From Lachnospiraceae bacterium (GTDB lineage: Bacteria > Bacillota > Clostridia > Lachnospirales > Lachnospiraceae), in assembly GCA_017539565.1 (NCBI GenBank), contig JAFYCS010000036.1, positions 62,001-126,000 on the forward strand: DNA of 64,000 bases, in the 5' to 3' direction. The notes below the pieces were generated by a model that did no database searches, was not told the DNA's origin, and saw nothing but the letters and a program-made list of their open reading frames with translations. Positions within the stretch are counted from its first letter, which is position 1; the number at the start of each line of letters is the position of its first letter. Below are positions 44,151 to 52,602 of the stretch, in pieces. The position numbers were made by a program, and so were the translations under genes.

Positions 44151-45986
44151 ATGAAAAAGGTCAATGCAGTAAAGTACAGTCTGTTGAGTAACGTCATATA
44201 TGTATATAAGGGCGTGGCAAAACACAAACCTTATCTTATCGCACTATTGTTTCCGGCAGTATTCTGCGGCGCCTTAAGCCGTTTTATATGGCTGTTTCTG
44301 GGTAAATACCTGGTGGAATCGATAGAGAAAGGCATGCTTATAAGGGAGCTGGTCATGCAGATAATCATACTGACGGGACTGAACATATTGTGCATGACAG
44401 GACAGAATGCGGTGAGCTTCGGTAAAGAGCCGGCGGCCTTTTATGTAAGACCGATGTTTATGCTGAAACGCAATCTCAAAAGCATGGGAATGTTCTATGA
44501 AAACCTTGAAGAACGTGAAGTGATAGATGCTATGGAAAAGTCCAGGGCATCCACACGAAATGTCGATGTGGGGATTGAAGGTATCATACGCTTTACCATT
44601 GATTTCTGTTCAAACATCTTTACCTGCGTACTTGCAGTCGTGCTGCTCTGCAGGATAAGCCCGCTGCTGGCCCTGGCGGTGCTGGTCTGCGGCATCCTTG
44701 AATACATTACGGTGGACCGGGCATCAAAAAAAGAAAAGAAGCTTACCAATGATGATGTACTCTTTGAGAAGAATAAACTTGAATACTTTAAAAAGTCTTC
44801 ATCGGATTTTTCTTTCGGTAAGGATATAAGGCTGTTGGGTATCTCCGGTAAGCTGCTCTCAACACAGGAAGAGCTTCATGCAAAACTCAATAAGCAGGTC
44901 AGGAAAGCATCTGCAGGATGGAGGAGGAGCGGATTGATCAATAACCTGCTGGAACTGGTAAGGGAAGGGCTTTTATACGGAGGCCTGGTATACCTTATCC
45001 TTAAAAACACTCTGGGAATAGGTGATTTCCTGCTGTATGCAGGCTGTGTCCATAACCTGGCTGAAGCATTTATGGTACTTATGAAAACACTGGCCAAAAT
45101 GAGAAAGTGCAGCAGCGAGGTCAATGATTACCGCAGCTTAAACGAGTTCTGCGATAAAGAGGAAGAAAAGGCAGAAGACCTGCCTGAAGCAGAAGGATAT
45201 GACATAACTTTTGAAAATGTTTCCTTTAAGTATCCGGGATGTGATACTTATGCGTTGAGAAACTTAAGTCTCTCACTGCCCTTTGGTGAAAAGCTGGCGG
45301 TAGTAGGACTTAACGGAGCAGGGAAGACAACTTTTGTCAAACTGCTGCTCAAGCTCTACAGACCCTGCGACGGAAGGATACTCCTAAACGGAAAGGATAT
45401 CAATGATATGGATACAAGGCAGTATTACAGGCTGATCGCCCCGGTATTCCAGGATATGGAATGCTATGCCTTCACTTTGGCGGAGAATGTTTCCATGAAG
45501 AGTGAAGAAGCGACGGACAAAAAGAGGGTGGAGCAGTGCCTTGAACGCGCCGGCCTTGGAGAGAGATTGAAGAATTGTCCAAAGGGTGTGGATACACCTG
45601 TGCTCAGAGTACTTCATAATGACGGCATGATCTTATCCGGAGGGGAAAAGCAGAAGATGGCCCTGGCAAGAGCTCTGTATAAAAATGCTCCGCTGGTAAT
45701 TTTGGATGAGCCCACCGCAGCCCTTGATGCACTTGCGGAAAGTGAAATGTATGAGCGCTTTGACAGCTTCGTGCAGGGAAAGAGTGCGGTATATGTATCC
45801 CATCGTTTATCCAGTACGCGTTTCTGCGATCATATAGCGATGTTTGAAGACGGGGAATTGGTTGAATACGGTACACATCATGAACTGATGGAAAAGCAGG
45901 GAAAGTATGCCCATATGTTTGATCTGCAGGCACAGTATTACAAAGAGGAGGAAAGTGAAAATGAAAGCATTGCTGTCGGGTATTAA
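44151..45986 (+). CDS. ABC exporter subunit 1 (permease plus ATPase)
   Basis: A 611-residue half-transporter: membrane part about 1-330 and ATPase with Walker A GLNGAGKTT, signature LSGGEKQK, Walker B LVILDEPTA and H-loop VSHRLSS. All ATPase residues, including the Glu after Walker B, are present. The start 44151 follows GGAGGGAAG; longer in-frame starts run through the terminator and are unlikely. It overlaps the next ABC gene by 26 bases, pointing to a heterodimer. A CCAAT...ATTGG repeat lies in the leader (about 44082-44097). Substrate unknown. Confidence 0.9.
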   Translation: MKKVNAVKYSLLSNVIYVYKGVAKHKPYLIALLFPAVFCGALSRFIWLFLGKYLVESIEKGMLIRELVMQIIILTGLNILCMTGQNAVSFGKEPAAFYVRPMFMLKRNLKSMGMFYENLEEREVIDAMEKSRASTRNVDVGIEGIIRFTIDFCSNIFTCVLAVVLLCRISPLLALAVLVCGILEYITVDRASKKEKKLTNDDVLFEKNKLEYFKKSSSDFSFGKDIRLLGISGKLLSTQEELHAKLNKQVRKASAGWRRSGLINNLLELVREGLLYGGLVYLILKNTLGIGDFLLYAGCVHNLAEAFMVLMKTLAKMRKCSSEVNDYRSLNEFCDKEEEKAEDLPEAEGYDITFENVSFKYPGCDTYALRNLSLSLPFGEKLAVVGLNGAGKTTFVKLLLKLYRPCDGRILLNGKDINDMDTRQYYRLIAPVFQDMECYAFTLAENVSMKSEEATDKKRVEQCLERAGLGERLKNCPKGVDTPVLRVLHNDGMILSGGEKQKMALARALYKNAPLVILDEPTAALDALAESEMYERFDSFVQGKSAVYVSHRLSSTRFCDHIAMFEDGELVEYGTHHELMEKQGKYAHMFDLQAQYYKEEESENESIAVGY

Positions 45987-47766
45987 AAGAAGTGCGGACA
46001 TCTGCCGTTATTTCTATCGTTTTGCGCGGGGCAGAAAGCCCTCGTATCCGTTATGGGTATGTGTAAACATCATATTAACCTCACTGCTTCCGTTCATCGC
46101 AATGCTGCTTCCGAAATATATCATAGATGAACTCACGGGCAGCAGGGATATAGAACGCCTGGTCATACTTGCCGTGGTATTGGTGGGAGGAACTTTCGTG
46201 ATGGAAAACCTGATCCTTCTGATACAGGAGCACAGGAAGGTTCAGGAAGACGATATAGCGCGTGCACTGGAACTGGCTATGTCAAAGAAAGCAATGACGG
46301 TTAAGTTTGAATGTACGGAGACCGAAGCAGCATTATCTGCAAGGCAGAAGGCAGAGACGGGTATGTCGTGGTATTCGGGAGGCATAAAGGGCATGAGCGA
46401 ATGCCTTGTGAAGATAGGCACCGGCTTTTGCGTGATCTTCGGTGTGATATTCCTGGTGGTGCGTATCTCCCCCCTGTTGTTACTTTTATCACTTATCGCA
46501 GTATCTGTAAATGCGGTATGTACATCCGGGATCAATCATGCCGCTCAGGAGGTGTTTGAGAAAACACCGGCGATCAATAAGTTCTATTCCTATATCTATA
46601 CAAAGATAAGCGGGCGTGAGTATGCAAAGGAATTAAGATTGTATGATGCCGGTGAGCTGGTTGAAAAAAAGGCGGTGGAGAATGCTAAAGAACTGAATAA
46701 GATGGATAATGAATGTGCAAAAAAACAGTTCGGATTCGGTCTGGCTGCAAGCATAGCATCTGCAGCGGGTTACGGCATATCCTACGGATATCTTGGGATA
46801 CTGGCGCTTAAGGGGAAGATAAGCGTATCTGAATTCGTTATGTGTATCACGGCAATGGAGGTATTTACGAATGACTGTCTTATAGCGGTGATAACGAACC
46901 TGCAGCAGCTTATCATGAAGTGTAATTTCATGGGGGCGTTCATTGAATACATGAAGCTTGAAGATGAGCAGGAAGGAGCTTCAGGCAGACCGGAGGAAGA
47001 GGCTTTCGACGGTATAGAATTTGAACATGTATCTTTTAAATATCCGGGAAGGTCGGAATACATCTTAAAGGATATCAATCTGAAGATAGGCAGGGGGGAG
47101 AGTATATCCCTGGTAGGCAGGAACGGATCCGGAAAGTCAACACTGGTAAAACTGCTGTGCCGCTTATATGAAGTGACGGAAGGAAGTATAAAGATCTACG
47201 GAAGAGATATAAGGGAGTATTCTTATGAAGAATACATAAGGCTTCTTTCTGTGGTGTTCCAGGATTTTAAACTGTTCGGATACAGCCTGGATGAAAACAT
47301 AAAGCTTGGTAATATAAACAGGGAAGATAAACCCGATACGGTATATGGACTGAGCGGCATTGACGGCTGGGTGGATTCTCTCAAAAAGAAAGGTGACACC
47401 ATGTTATACAAGGAATTCGATGAAGAAGGGGTGGAACCTTCAGGCGGGCAGGCACAGAAGCTGGCTATAGCCAGGGCGGTCTACAGGGATTCTCCGGTGG
47501 TAATACTTGATGAACCTACGGCATCACTGGATCCTGTGGCGGAGTACGAGATATACAGCCGTTTCAACGAGCTGATAAAAAACAAGACAGCCGTATATAT
47601 ATCACACCGATTATCATCATGCAGATTCTGCGACCGTATAGTGGTGCTGGATGATCATACTATACGGGAGACGGGCAGCCATAATGAGCTGCTTAAGATG
47701 AAGGGTGTGTATGAGGAAATGTTCAGGAGCCAGGCAAAGTGGTACGATGAGCAGCCCGCGTACTGA
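45961..47766 (+). CDS. ABC exporter subunit 2 (permease plus ATPase)
   Basis: A 601-residue half-transporter similar in layout to its neighbour: membrane segments about 30-330, Walker A GRNGSGKST, signature EPSGGQAQK (Pro-Ser in place of Leu-Ser), Walker B VVILDEPTA and H-loop ISHRLSS. Both subunits keep a catalytic Glu, so both ATP sites may work, although the signature variation hints at asymmetry. The start 45961 follows GAGGAGGAAAG inside the first gene. Likely exports a peptide, lipid or drug. Confidence 0.9.
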   Translation: MKALLSGIKRSADICRYFYRFARGRKPSYPLWVCVNIILTSLLPFIAMLLPKYIIDELTGSRDIERLVILAVVLVGGTFVMENLILLIQEHRKVQEDDIARALELAMSKKAMTVKFECTETEAALSARQKAETGMSWYSGGIKGMSECLVKIGTGFCVIFGVIFLVVRISPLLLLLSLIAVSVNAVCTSGINHAAQEVFEKTPAINKFYSYIYTKISGREYAKELRLYDAGELVEKKAVENAKELNKMDNECAKKQFGFGLAASIASAAGYGISYGYLGILALKGKISVSEFVMCITAMEVFTNDCLIAVITNLQQLIMKCNFMGAFIEYMKLEDEQEGASGRPEEEAFDGIEFEHVSFKYPGRSEYILKDINLKIGRGESISLVGRNGSGKSTLVKLLCRLYEVTEGSIKIYGRDIREYSYEEYIRLLSVVFQDFKLFGYSLDENIKLGNINREDKPDTVYGLSGIDGWVDSLKKKGDTMLYKEFDEEGVEPSGGQAQKLAIARAVYRDSPVVILDEPTASLDPVAEYEIYSRFNELIKNKTAVYISHRLSSCRFCDRIVVLDDHTIRETGSHNELLKMKGVYEEMFRSQAKWYDEQPAY

Positions 47767-47772
47767 GACATG

Positions 47773-47801
47773 TTGACATGCACAGGACAGCCTAATAGAA
47801 T
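47773..47801 (+). promoter_or_regulatory. Promoter of the GH27 gene
   Basis: TTGACA (47773-47778), a 17-base spacer and TAGAAT (47796-47801), about 53 bases before the GH27 start. Strong match to sigma-70 type consensus. Confidence 0.8.
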
Positions 47802-47854
47802 ATAGCATAGTGTGACGTGTATATGCCGTTAAAAGAGTGAAAGGAGATATCTTA

Positions 47855-49120
47855 ATGATAGCAAAAACACCCCCTATGGGCTGGAACAGCTGGGACTGCT
47901 ACGGCGCAGCCGTAACCGAGGATACGGTCAGGGCAAACGCCGATTACATGGCTGAGAATCTTAAGCAATACGGATGGGAGTATGTGGTAGTGGACATACA
48001 GTGGTATGAGCCTACTGCAGAGAGCCACTGGTACCATAATTTTACGGAGCTGTGCATGGATGAGTATTCACGCCTTATGCCGGCTGTTAACCGTTTCCCT
48101 TCTGCCGCAGACGGCAAGGGCTTTGCACCGTTGGCTGAGTATGTGCATTCGCTGGGACTTAAGTTCGGTATCCATATCATGCGCGGAATACCGCGTCAGG
48201 CTGTACACCAAAATACGGCCATCAAAGGCAGCAGCATGACCGCCAGGGAGATCGCTGCACAGAGCAGTATCTGTGACTGGAATACGGATATGTACGGCGT
48301 AAATTGCGAGAAGGAAGGCGGACAGGCATATTATGACAGCCTTTTTGAGCTTTATGCATCCTGGGGAGTGGACTTTGTAAAGGTAGACGATATCTGCCGC
48401 GGATATCCCGTAGCGGAAGTGGAAGCCATAGCAAAAGCCATAAAGAACTGCGGCCGCGATATAGTCCTTTCTCTTTCACCGGGACCTGCCCGTCTTGAGA
48501 CTGCAGAACATCTTAAGCAGCATGCAAATATGTGGCGCATAACCGATGATTTCTGGGACCGCTGGGATCTGCTCTACAATATGTTCGAACGTGCGGAAAA
48601 ATGGTGTATACACTCAGGTGTTACAAAGACCCACGGTTACTGGCCGGATGCTGATATGCTTCCGATAGGACCTATCAATCAGGTTTATGATAAAAAGAAC
48701 CGTACCAAATTTACCGAGGATGAGCAGCGCACAATGTTAACACTCTGGTGCATTATGCGTTCACCTCTTATGATAGGCGGGGACATGACGGGCTTTGATG
48801 AGTTCACCATGAGCCTGCTCAATAATGCGGAGCTGATAGAAGTGTTACAGCACACTTATTCCGCTCATCCCATGTTCCGGATAAAGAACGATGATACGGA
48901 AAAGTGTGCCTGGATATCAACATATGAGAGCGGCGGTCTGTGTATAGCGCTCTTTAATCTGGGTGAAGAGGAAACAGAGGTCAGTGCAGTGCTTCCTTTC
49001 GGGGATAAGTACAGCTGTTATGATATCTGGAATAAGACCCGGTCGGATATAAGCGATGGTACTGTCAGTGCGGTACTGCCTAAACACGGCGCGGCTATAT
49101 ATAAGCTGACTGCCGTTTAA
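47855..49120 (+). CDS. Glycoside hydrolase family 27 (alpha-galactosidase-type)
   Basis: A 421-residue cytoplasmic enzyme (no signal peptide). It opens PPMGWNSWDCYG, as in GH27, and includes the barrel strand YVVVDIQWYEP. The nucleophile is Asp178 in FVKVDDI (family KYDNC position) and the acid/base lies in WRITDDFWDRW (Asp231/Asp232). RSPLMIGGDM near 305 is also typical. The C-terminal beta domain is short. A retaining alpha-galactosidase is most likely; other GH27 specificities (alpha-N-acetylgalactosaminidase, isomalto-dextranase) are possible. The 3' end overlaps the convergent anti-sigma gene by 4 bases. Confidence 0.9.
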   Translation: MIAKTPPMGWNSWDCYGAAVTEDTVRANADYMAENLKQYGWEYVVVDIQWYEPTAESHWYHNFTELCMDEYSRLMPAVNRFPSAADGKGFAPLAEYVHSLGLKFGIHIMRGIPRQAVHQNTAIKGSSMTAREIAAQSSICDWNTDMYGVNCEKEGGQAYYDSLFELYASWGVDFVKVDDICRGYPVAEVEAIAKAIKNCGRDIVLSLSPGPARLETAEHLKQHANMWRITDDFWDRWDLLYNMFERAEKWCIHSGVTKTHGYWPDADMLPIGPINQVYDKKNRTKFTEDEQRTMLTLWCIMRSPLMIGGDMTGFDEFTMSLLNNAELIEVLQHTYSAHPMFRIKNDDTEKCAWISTYESGGLCIALFNLGEEETEVSAVLPFGDKYSCYDIWNKTRSDISDGTVSAVLPKHGAAIYKLTAV

Positions 49121-50097
49121 AGACCGGTTTTTCCGATAAGTTCATCCAGGATGCGTACGCTGCCACTGCAGTCTTTGATATCACGTCCAAGGAATGCGGT
49201 GGCGTCGCCGGCATCGAAGGTGAGGGAGTGAGCTTCGCCTGCTACGGTATATTCGTAACTTACATGATCCAGATTGCCTGTCATGGCGATCAGCACATAA
49301 GCGATGGATTCCATGTCGCTTTCAAGCAGTACTTCATTTTCGGGAGCTATATCATTCTTAAGACGCAGGGTCCAGCCATAGGGCTCCTGTGATGTCTGCA
49401 GTTCATTTTCGTATTCACCCAGCAGAGTATATGCATTGATAGCTCTTGCGGTCTTCCCGTTTGCGGACATATCACCGACATAAGGGTGTTTTGTCTGGTA
49501 TACGGCAGAAGCCAGGGGTGATATCCTGCAGTTTTCTTCCCATATTATCTGACTTCCGATCTTTATGGTCTTAAGGCTTTCGGGCTGTTTTAAGCTGTAG
49601 CTGAATTCTTTCCCTGCGCGGCAGAAGATACTGACCGGTACCTGGTTTGCCTTTATTGCCAATACACCGTCAGCCTCCGTAAATTTCATGCGGGATATGA
49701 CATTTGCGCTGCTGTCAGCCGTGCCGGCCTTTATGTTCACGATACCGTTCCGGACAGACAGCTCATCTATCATATAATAAGCCCCGTCATAGGACGTGCC
49801 GACTATGAAGAGACGGATCAGTACCGCCAGAGCGCACAGCACCACGGCTGCCAGGCTGCTGAAAAATGCTATATTCTGCATCCGCTTCGTTTTCTTAAGA
49901 AAAGAGATCTCTTTTTTATCATCCTCTCCGGGCAGCATTTCATTCGCAGTATCACCACGCATGAGTTTTAAGCTTTTGGCACAATCGCTGCAGGATGCGA
50001 TATGCTCTCCGATAGCGTCGTGTGTTTTATCGGATGTGAGACCGTCTATGTAGGACGGGAAAAGGTCTTTTATTACTTCACAGGGGATCTTATTCAT
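49117..50097 (-). CDS. Anti-sigma factor with zinc-finger domain, membrane-bound
   Basis: A 326-residue protein. The N-terminal putative zinc-finger (about 1-45) has the anti-sigma pattern His32-x3-Cys36-x2-Cys39 (HIASCSDC) and a further Cys6. One membrane helix lies at about 73-95 (IAFFSSLAAVVLCALAVLI). A large extracellular domain of unknown fold follows. It should bind and inhibit the ECF sigma factor encoded just upstream, whose gene it overlaps by 8 bases. Confidence 0.85.
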   Translation of the reverse strand: MNKIPCEVIKDLFPSYIDGLTSDKTHDAIGEHIASCSDCAKSLKLMRGDTANEMLPGEDDKKEISFLKKTKRMQNIAFFSSLAAVVLCALAVLIRLFIVGTSYDGAYYMIDELSVRNGIVNIKAGTADSSANVISRMKFTEADGVLAIKANQVPVSIFCRAGKEFSYSLKQPESLKTIKIGSQIIWEENCRISPLASAVYQTKHPYVGDMSANGKTARAINAYTLLGEYENELQTSQEPYGWTLRLKNDIAPENEVLLESDMESIAYVLIAMTGNLDHVSYEYTVAGEAHSLTFDAGDATAFLGRDIKDCSGSVRILDELIGKTGL

Positions 50098-50569
50098 TTT
50101 CTTCCGTTTCCTTTCTCAGTTTTTCTTTACCGCGATAGAAGGTTACTCTTGCCCAGTTCTCTGTTTTTCCGAGTACCTCGCCGATCTCTGCAAAAGACAG
50201 GCTGCCGAATGCCCTCAGATAGATCACTTCACGATAAGGTTCTTCAAGATCATGAAGCAGCTTAAGGAGCTCTATCCTGCCAAGGGATCCGAGGGCGTTG
50301 CTTTCCGCGGAAGCAACGGGGATCTCCTGCTCCGATATATCTTCATGTGGCGGATTTTTGCGCAGGTGGCTCAGATACTGGTTTTTGGCAATTGCACAGA
50401 GCCAGGTTGATACTTTGCAGCTGCCGTCAAAGCGCTCTATACTGCGGATAGCCTGATAAAAAGTCTCCTGGGTGAGCTCTTCGGCCAGATCTTCGTCATG
50501 AGACAGGGACTTCAGGTATTTATAAACAGTCCGCGCATATTGTTGGTATAATTCGTCGATCTGCTGCAA
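50090..50569 (-). CDS. ECF-type RNA polymerase sigma factor
   Basis: A 159-residue sigma-70-family factor. Region 2 is LSHDEDLAEELTQETFYQAIRSI and region 4 is LEEPYREVIYLRAFGSLSFAEIGEVLGKTENWARV. The start is a TTG at 50569, chosen because AAAGGAG lies 8 bases upstream; a longer TTG frame (50590) would include this RBS as coding. It directs transcription of its own regulon, kept in check by the overlapping anti-sigma factor. Target genes are not known; a hairpin (CCGCC/GGCGG) lies in the leader. Confidence 0.88.
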   Translation of the reverse strand: MQQIDELYQQYARTVYKYLKSLSHDEDLAEELTQETFYQAIRSIERFDGSCKVSTWLCAIAKNQYLSHLRKNPPHEDISEQEIPVASAESNALGSLGRIELLKLLHDLEEPYREVIYLRAFGSLSFAEIGEVLGKTENWARVTFYRGKEKLRKETEENE

Positions 50570-50701
50570 GTTGTCTGCTCCTTTGTGCAACCGCCTTAAC
50601 CGGGCGGCATTTTTACCTTTCTGTACCGTTAATGTAAAAATGAGAAGATTCGTTACAGGATTATATCAAAAAAAACAAAAATATGGTATCTGAGAGGTTT
50701 A

Positions 50702-50710
50702 TGATATAAT
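50702..50710 (+). promoter_or_regulatory. Extended -10 promoter upstream of the second ECF gene
   Basis: TGATATAAT (TGn plus TATAAT) in the 233-base divergent gap, about 92 bases before the 50803 start. No clear -35 box. On the other strand, a TATAAT lies near 50661-50666 for the first ECF operon. The gap also holds a short inverted repeat at 50591-50607. Confidence 0.5.
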
Positions 50711-50802
50711 AACGAAGATTTTTTTGATTATTATGTCACCTTTCGGGCACCCCGGGCATTCTTAATGATACAGGCGCCTGAAGAAAGGATAAGGAGGCAT
50801 AT

Positions 50803-51321
50803 ATGGCAGCAAACAACAAAAATGAAGACATAGAGCCGGTAGTAAGGCAATACAGCAATATGCTTTACCGCGTATGTTTTTTCATACTGAAAAACGAGCA
50901 GGACGTAAAGGATGTCCTGCAGGAGACGTTCATAAAGTATATTGAGAAGCGACCGGTCTTTGAGTCGGAAGAACAAAGGAAGTTATGGCTTATCAAGGTA
51001 TCCCAGAATAAATGCAAAGAATTCCTGCGTTTTCATAAAAGACACAGCTATATCCCTCTTGATGAGGTGGAGAACAGCGTTATGATCACGGACGGTCTGG
51101 ATCTTGATACCAGGGAAACCATCGCTTTCATTTGGAATCTGGATTATAAGCTTAAGAGTGCTGTTATCCTTTATTATGTGGAAGGCTATTCCGTTAAGGA
51201 AGTGGCAAAAATGCTCTCGATCACCGAAGCTGCGGTAAAGAAAAGACTGCAGCGTGCAAGGGAGAAAATGAAAGAAATGGATAATGAGTATTCAGGAGGT
51301 GTTATATATGAGACGCGATGA
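50803..51321 (+). CDS. ECF-type RNA polymerase sigma factor (second system)
   Basis: A 172-residue sigma factor, divergent from the first one. Region 2 is LKNEQDVKDVLQETFIKYIEKRP and region 4 is LDYKLKSAVILYYVEGYSVKEVAKMLSITEAAVKKRLQRAREKM. It is only loosely similar to its neighbour, so recent duplication is unlikely. The RBS AAGGAGG is strong. It overlaps the next gene by 14 bases, as sigma/anti-sigma pairs do. Confidence 0.88.
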   Translation: MAANNKNEDIEPVVRQYSNMLYRVCFFILKNEQDVKDVLQETFIKYIEKRPVFESEEQRKLWLIKVSQNKCKEFLRFHKRHSYIPLDEVENSVMITDGLDLDTRETIAFIWNLDYKLKSAVILYYVEGYSVKEVAKMLSITEAAVKKRLQRAREKMKEMDNEYSGGVIYETR

Positions 51322-52519
51322 TCTTAACAGTGATATATATACAAATGTAAATATTTCTGACGAGATGGTGGATTCTCTTGTGGCGGACCTTAATAAAGGC
51401 AGGAGACATGCAGACATACGTTTCAGGTATTCAACTGCCATCATGGCGCTGATCATCCTTGGAGTGGTAGGCTTCGGCAGTATAGGGGCCAGCGCGGCAT
51501 ATATTTCCTATAAGAACCGCATACAGGATATGAGCGAAGAGGAACAGGCAGATTATGTTAAGGAACTTGAAAATGATATATACAACACGGCGTCGGAGGT
51601 AAGAGTCAGGGATCTGACGGATTCGGAGTATGCCAGATATCTTGAGCTGGAAGATGCATACTACAATAACGGTGTATTTCCCGAGAATATCTTAAAGCAT
51701 GTGGAGAGGCTGGATGAGATAGATCCCGATGAGCTGGCTTTTGTTGAGGAGCTAAATAAGATCAATATGCCTGAAGGCGAGCTGACTGATGAGCAGCTGC
51801 TTCAGCTTATCGATCATGAGGCAAAATATATCCACACCATAGAGCAGAATGCACAGGAACAGCTGGCTGCGGAAGAAGAAGCGGCGGTTGAAGGTGCAGT
51901 GGCAGAAGGAGACGAAGAATTGTCGGAAGAATGGCCGGAAGACTGGGGAACCCCGTTTATGGATGATATTTTCTTCGATGTTACTCCCGAAGATGAAGCG
52001 GCAGTAAAGGCACAGGCATTTGCATTTGTTAAGGAGTTTTATGGTGATGAGATCAATGACAGCTGGAACTGCAGTGTGACCGGTAACGATTTCTCTTCAT
52101 GGTATGGAGGTGATCAGGGCTGGATAGGTTACGATGTCGAGCTGTCTGAAAGTGATGCACCCAATGCAACCTTCTACCAGATCACGATACCCAAGTATAA
52201 AGACGGTATACTGATGCTGAACTGCGGCGGTAAAAAGTACTATGCAGACCGTACCGAGTATACCAGAAAAGAAGCGGAAGCTTTCGTGGAAGAAGGTAAG
52301 AAAGCAGCGCTTGATCTGGTGAATGAGAAATTCGGGCTGGGAACTCCCGACAGGATAGAGATCGGAGGGTTTATGAATGCCATGGATGAAGAGATAACTT
52401 CATCCGATATATTCTTCGAGCTGTATTACGGTGATGAATATGTGGCTGTCGACTGGAACATTAATACAAAGAAGTTCTACAGCATTTCCGGACGCGGGCT
52501 TCTTAATATGATGCGTTAA
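51308..52519 (+). CDS. Membrane protein, putative partner (anti-sigma-like) of the ECF factor
   Basis: A 403-residue protein: about 40 cytoplasmic residues (MRRDDLNSDIYTNVNIS...), one membrane helix (about 42-66) and a long acidic outer region. No zinc-binding His/Cys motif is seen, unlike classic ZAS anti-sigma factors. The acidic outer part (about 70-230) contains runs of Glu and Asp; the last about 170 residues are a compact beta-rich domain. An anti-sigma role is inferred from overlap with the sigma gene. The ATG 51308 follows AGGAGG. Confidence 0.8.
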   Translation: MRRDDLNSDIYTNVNISDEMVDSLVADLNKGRRHADIRFRYSTAIMALIILGVVGFGSIGASAAYISYKNRIQDMSEEEQADYVKELENDIYNTASEVRVRDLTDSEYARYLELEDAYYNNGVFPENILKHVERLDEIDPDELAFVEELNKINMPEGELTDEQLLQLIDHEAKYIHTIEQNAQEQLAAEEEAAVEGAVAEGDEELSEEWPEDWGTPFMDDIFFDVTPEDEAAVKAQAFAFVKEFYGDEINDSWNCSVTGNDFSSWYGGDQGWIGYDVELSESDAPNATFYQITIPKYKDGILMLNCGGKKYYADRTEYTRKEAEAFVEEGKKAALDLVNEKFGLGTPDRIEIGGFMNAMDEEITSSDIFFELYYGDEYVAVDWNINTKKFYSISGRGLLNMMR

Positions 52520-52525
52520 CAAAAA

Positions 52526-52554
52526 TTGATATACAGTGTAACGGATAATAATAA
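52526..52554 (+). promoter_or_regulatory. Putative promoter upstream of the 52603 gene
   Basis: TTGATA (52526-52531), a 17-base spacer and TAATAA (52549-52554), about 50 bases upstream of the start. The -10 box is a fair match only. Confidence 0.5.
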
Positions 52555-52602
52555 GCATACCACCCGCCGGATTGATATCATCATGTTAACGGAGGTGTGA
52601 AC

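Noticed and set aside
47767..47854. Possible small peptide gene after the two ABC exporters
   Set aside because: Short frames have no RBS, and the stretch is explained by the GH27 promoter and leader.
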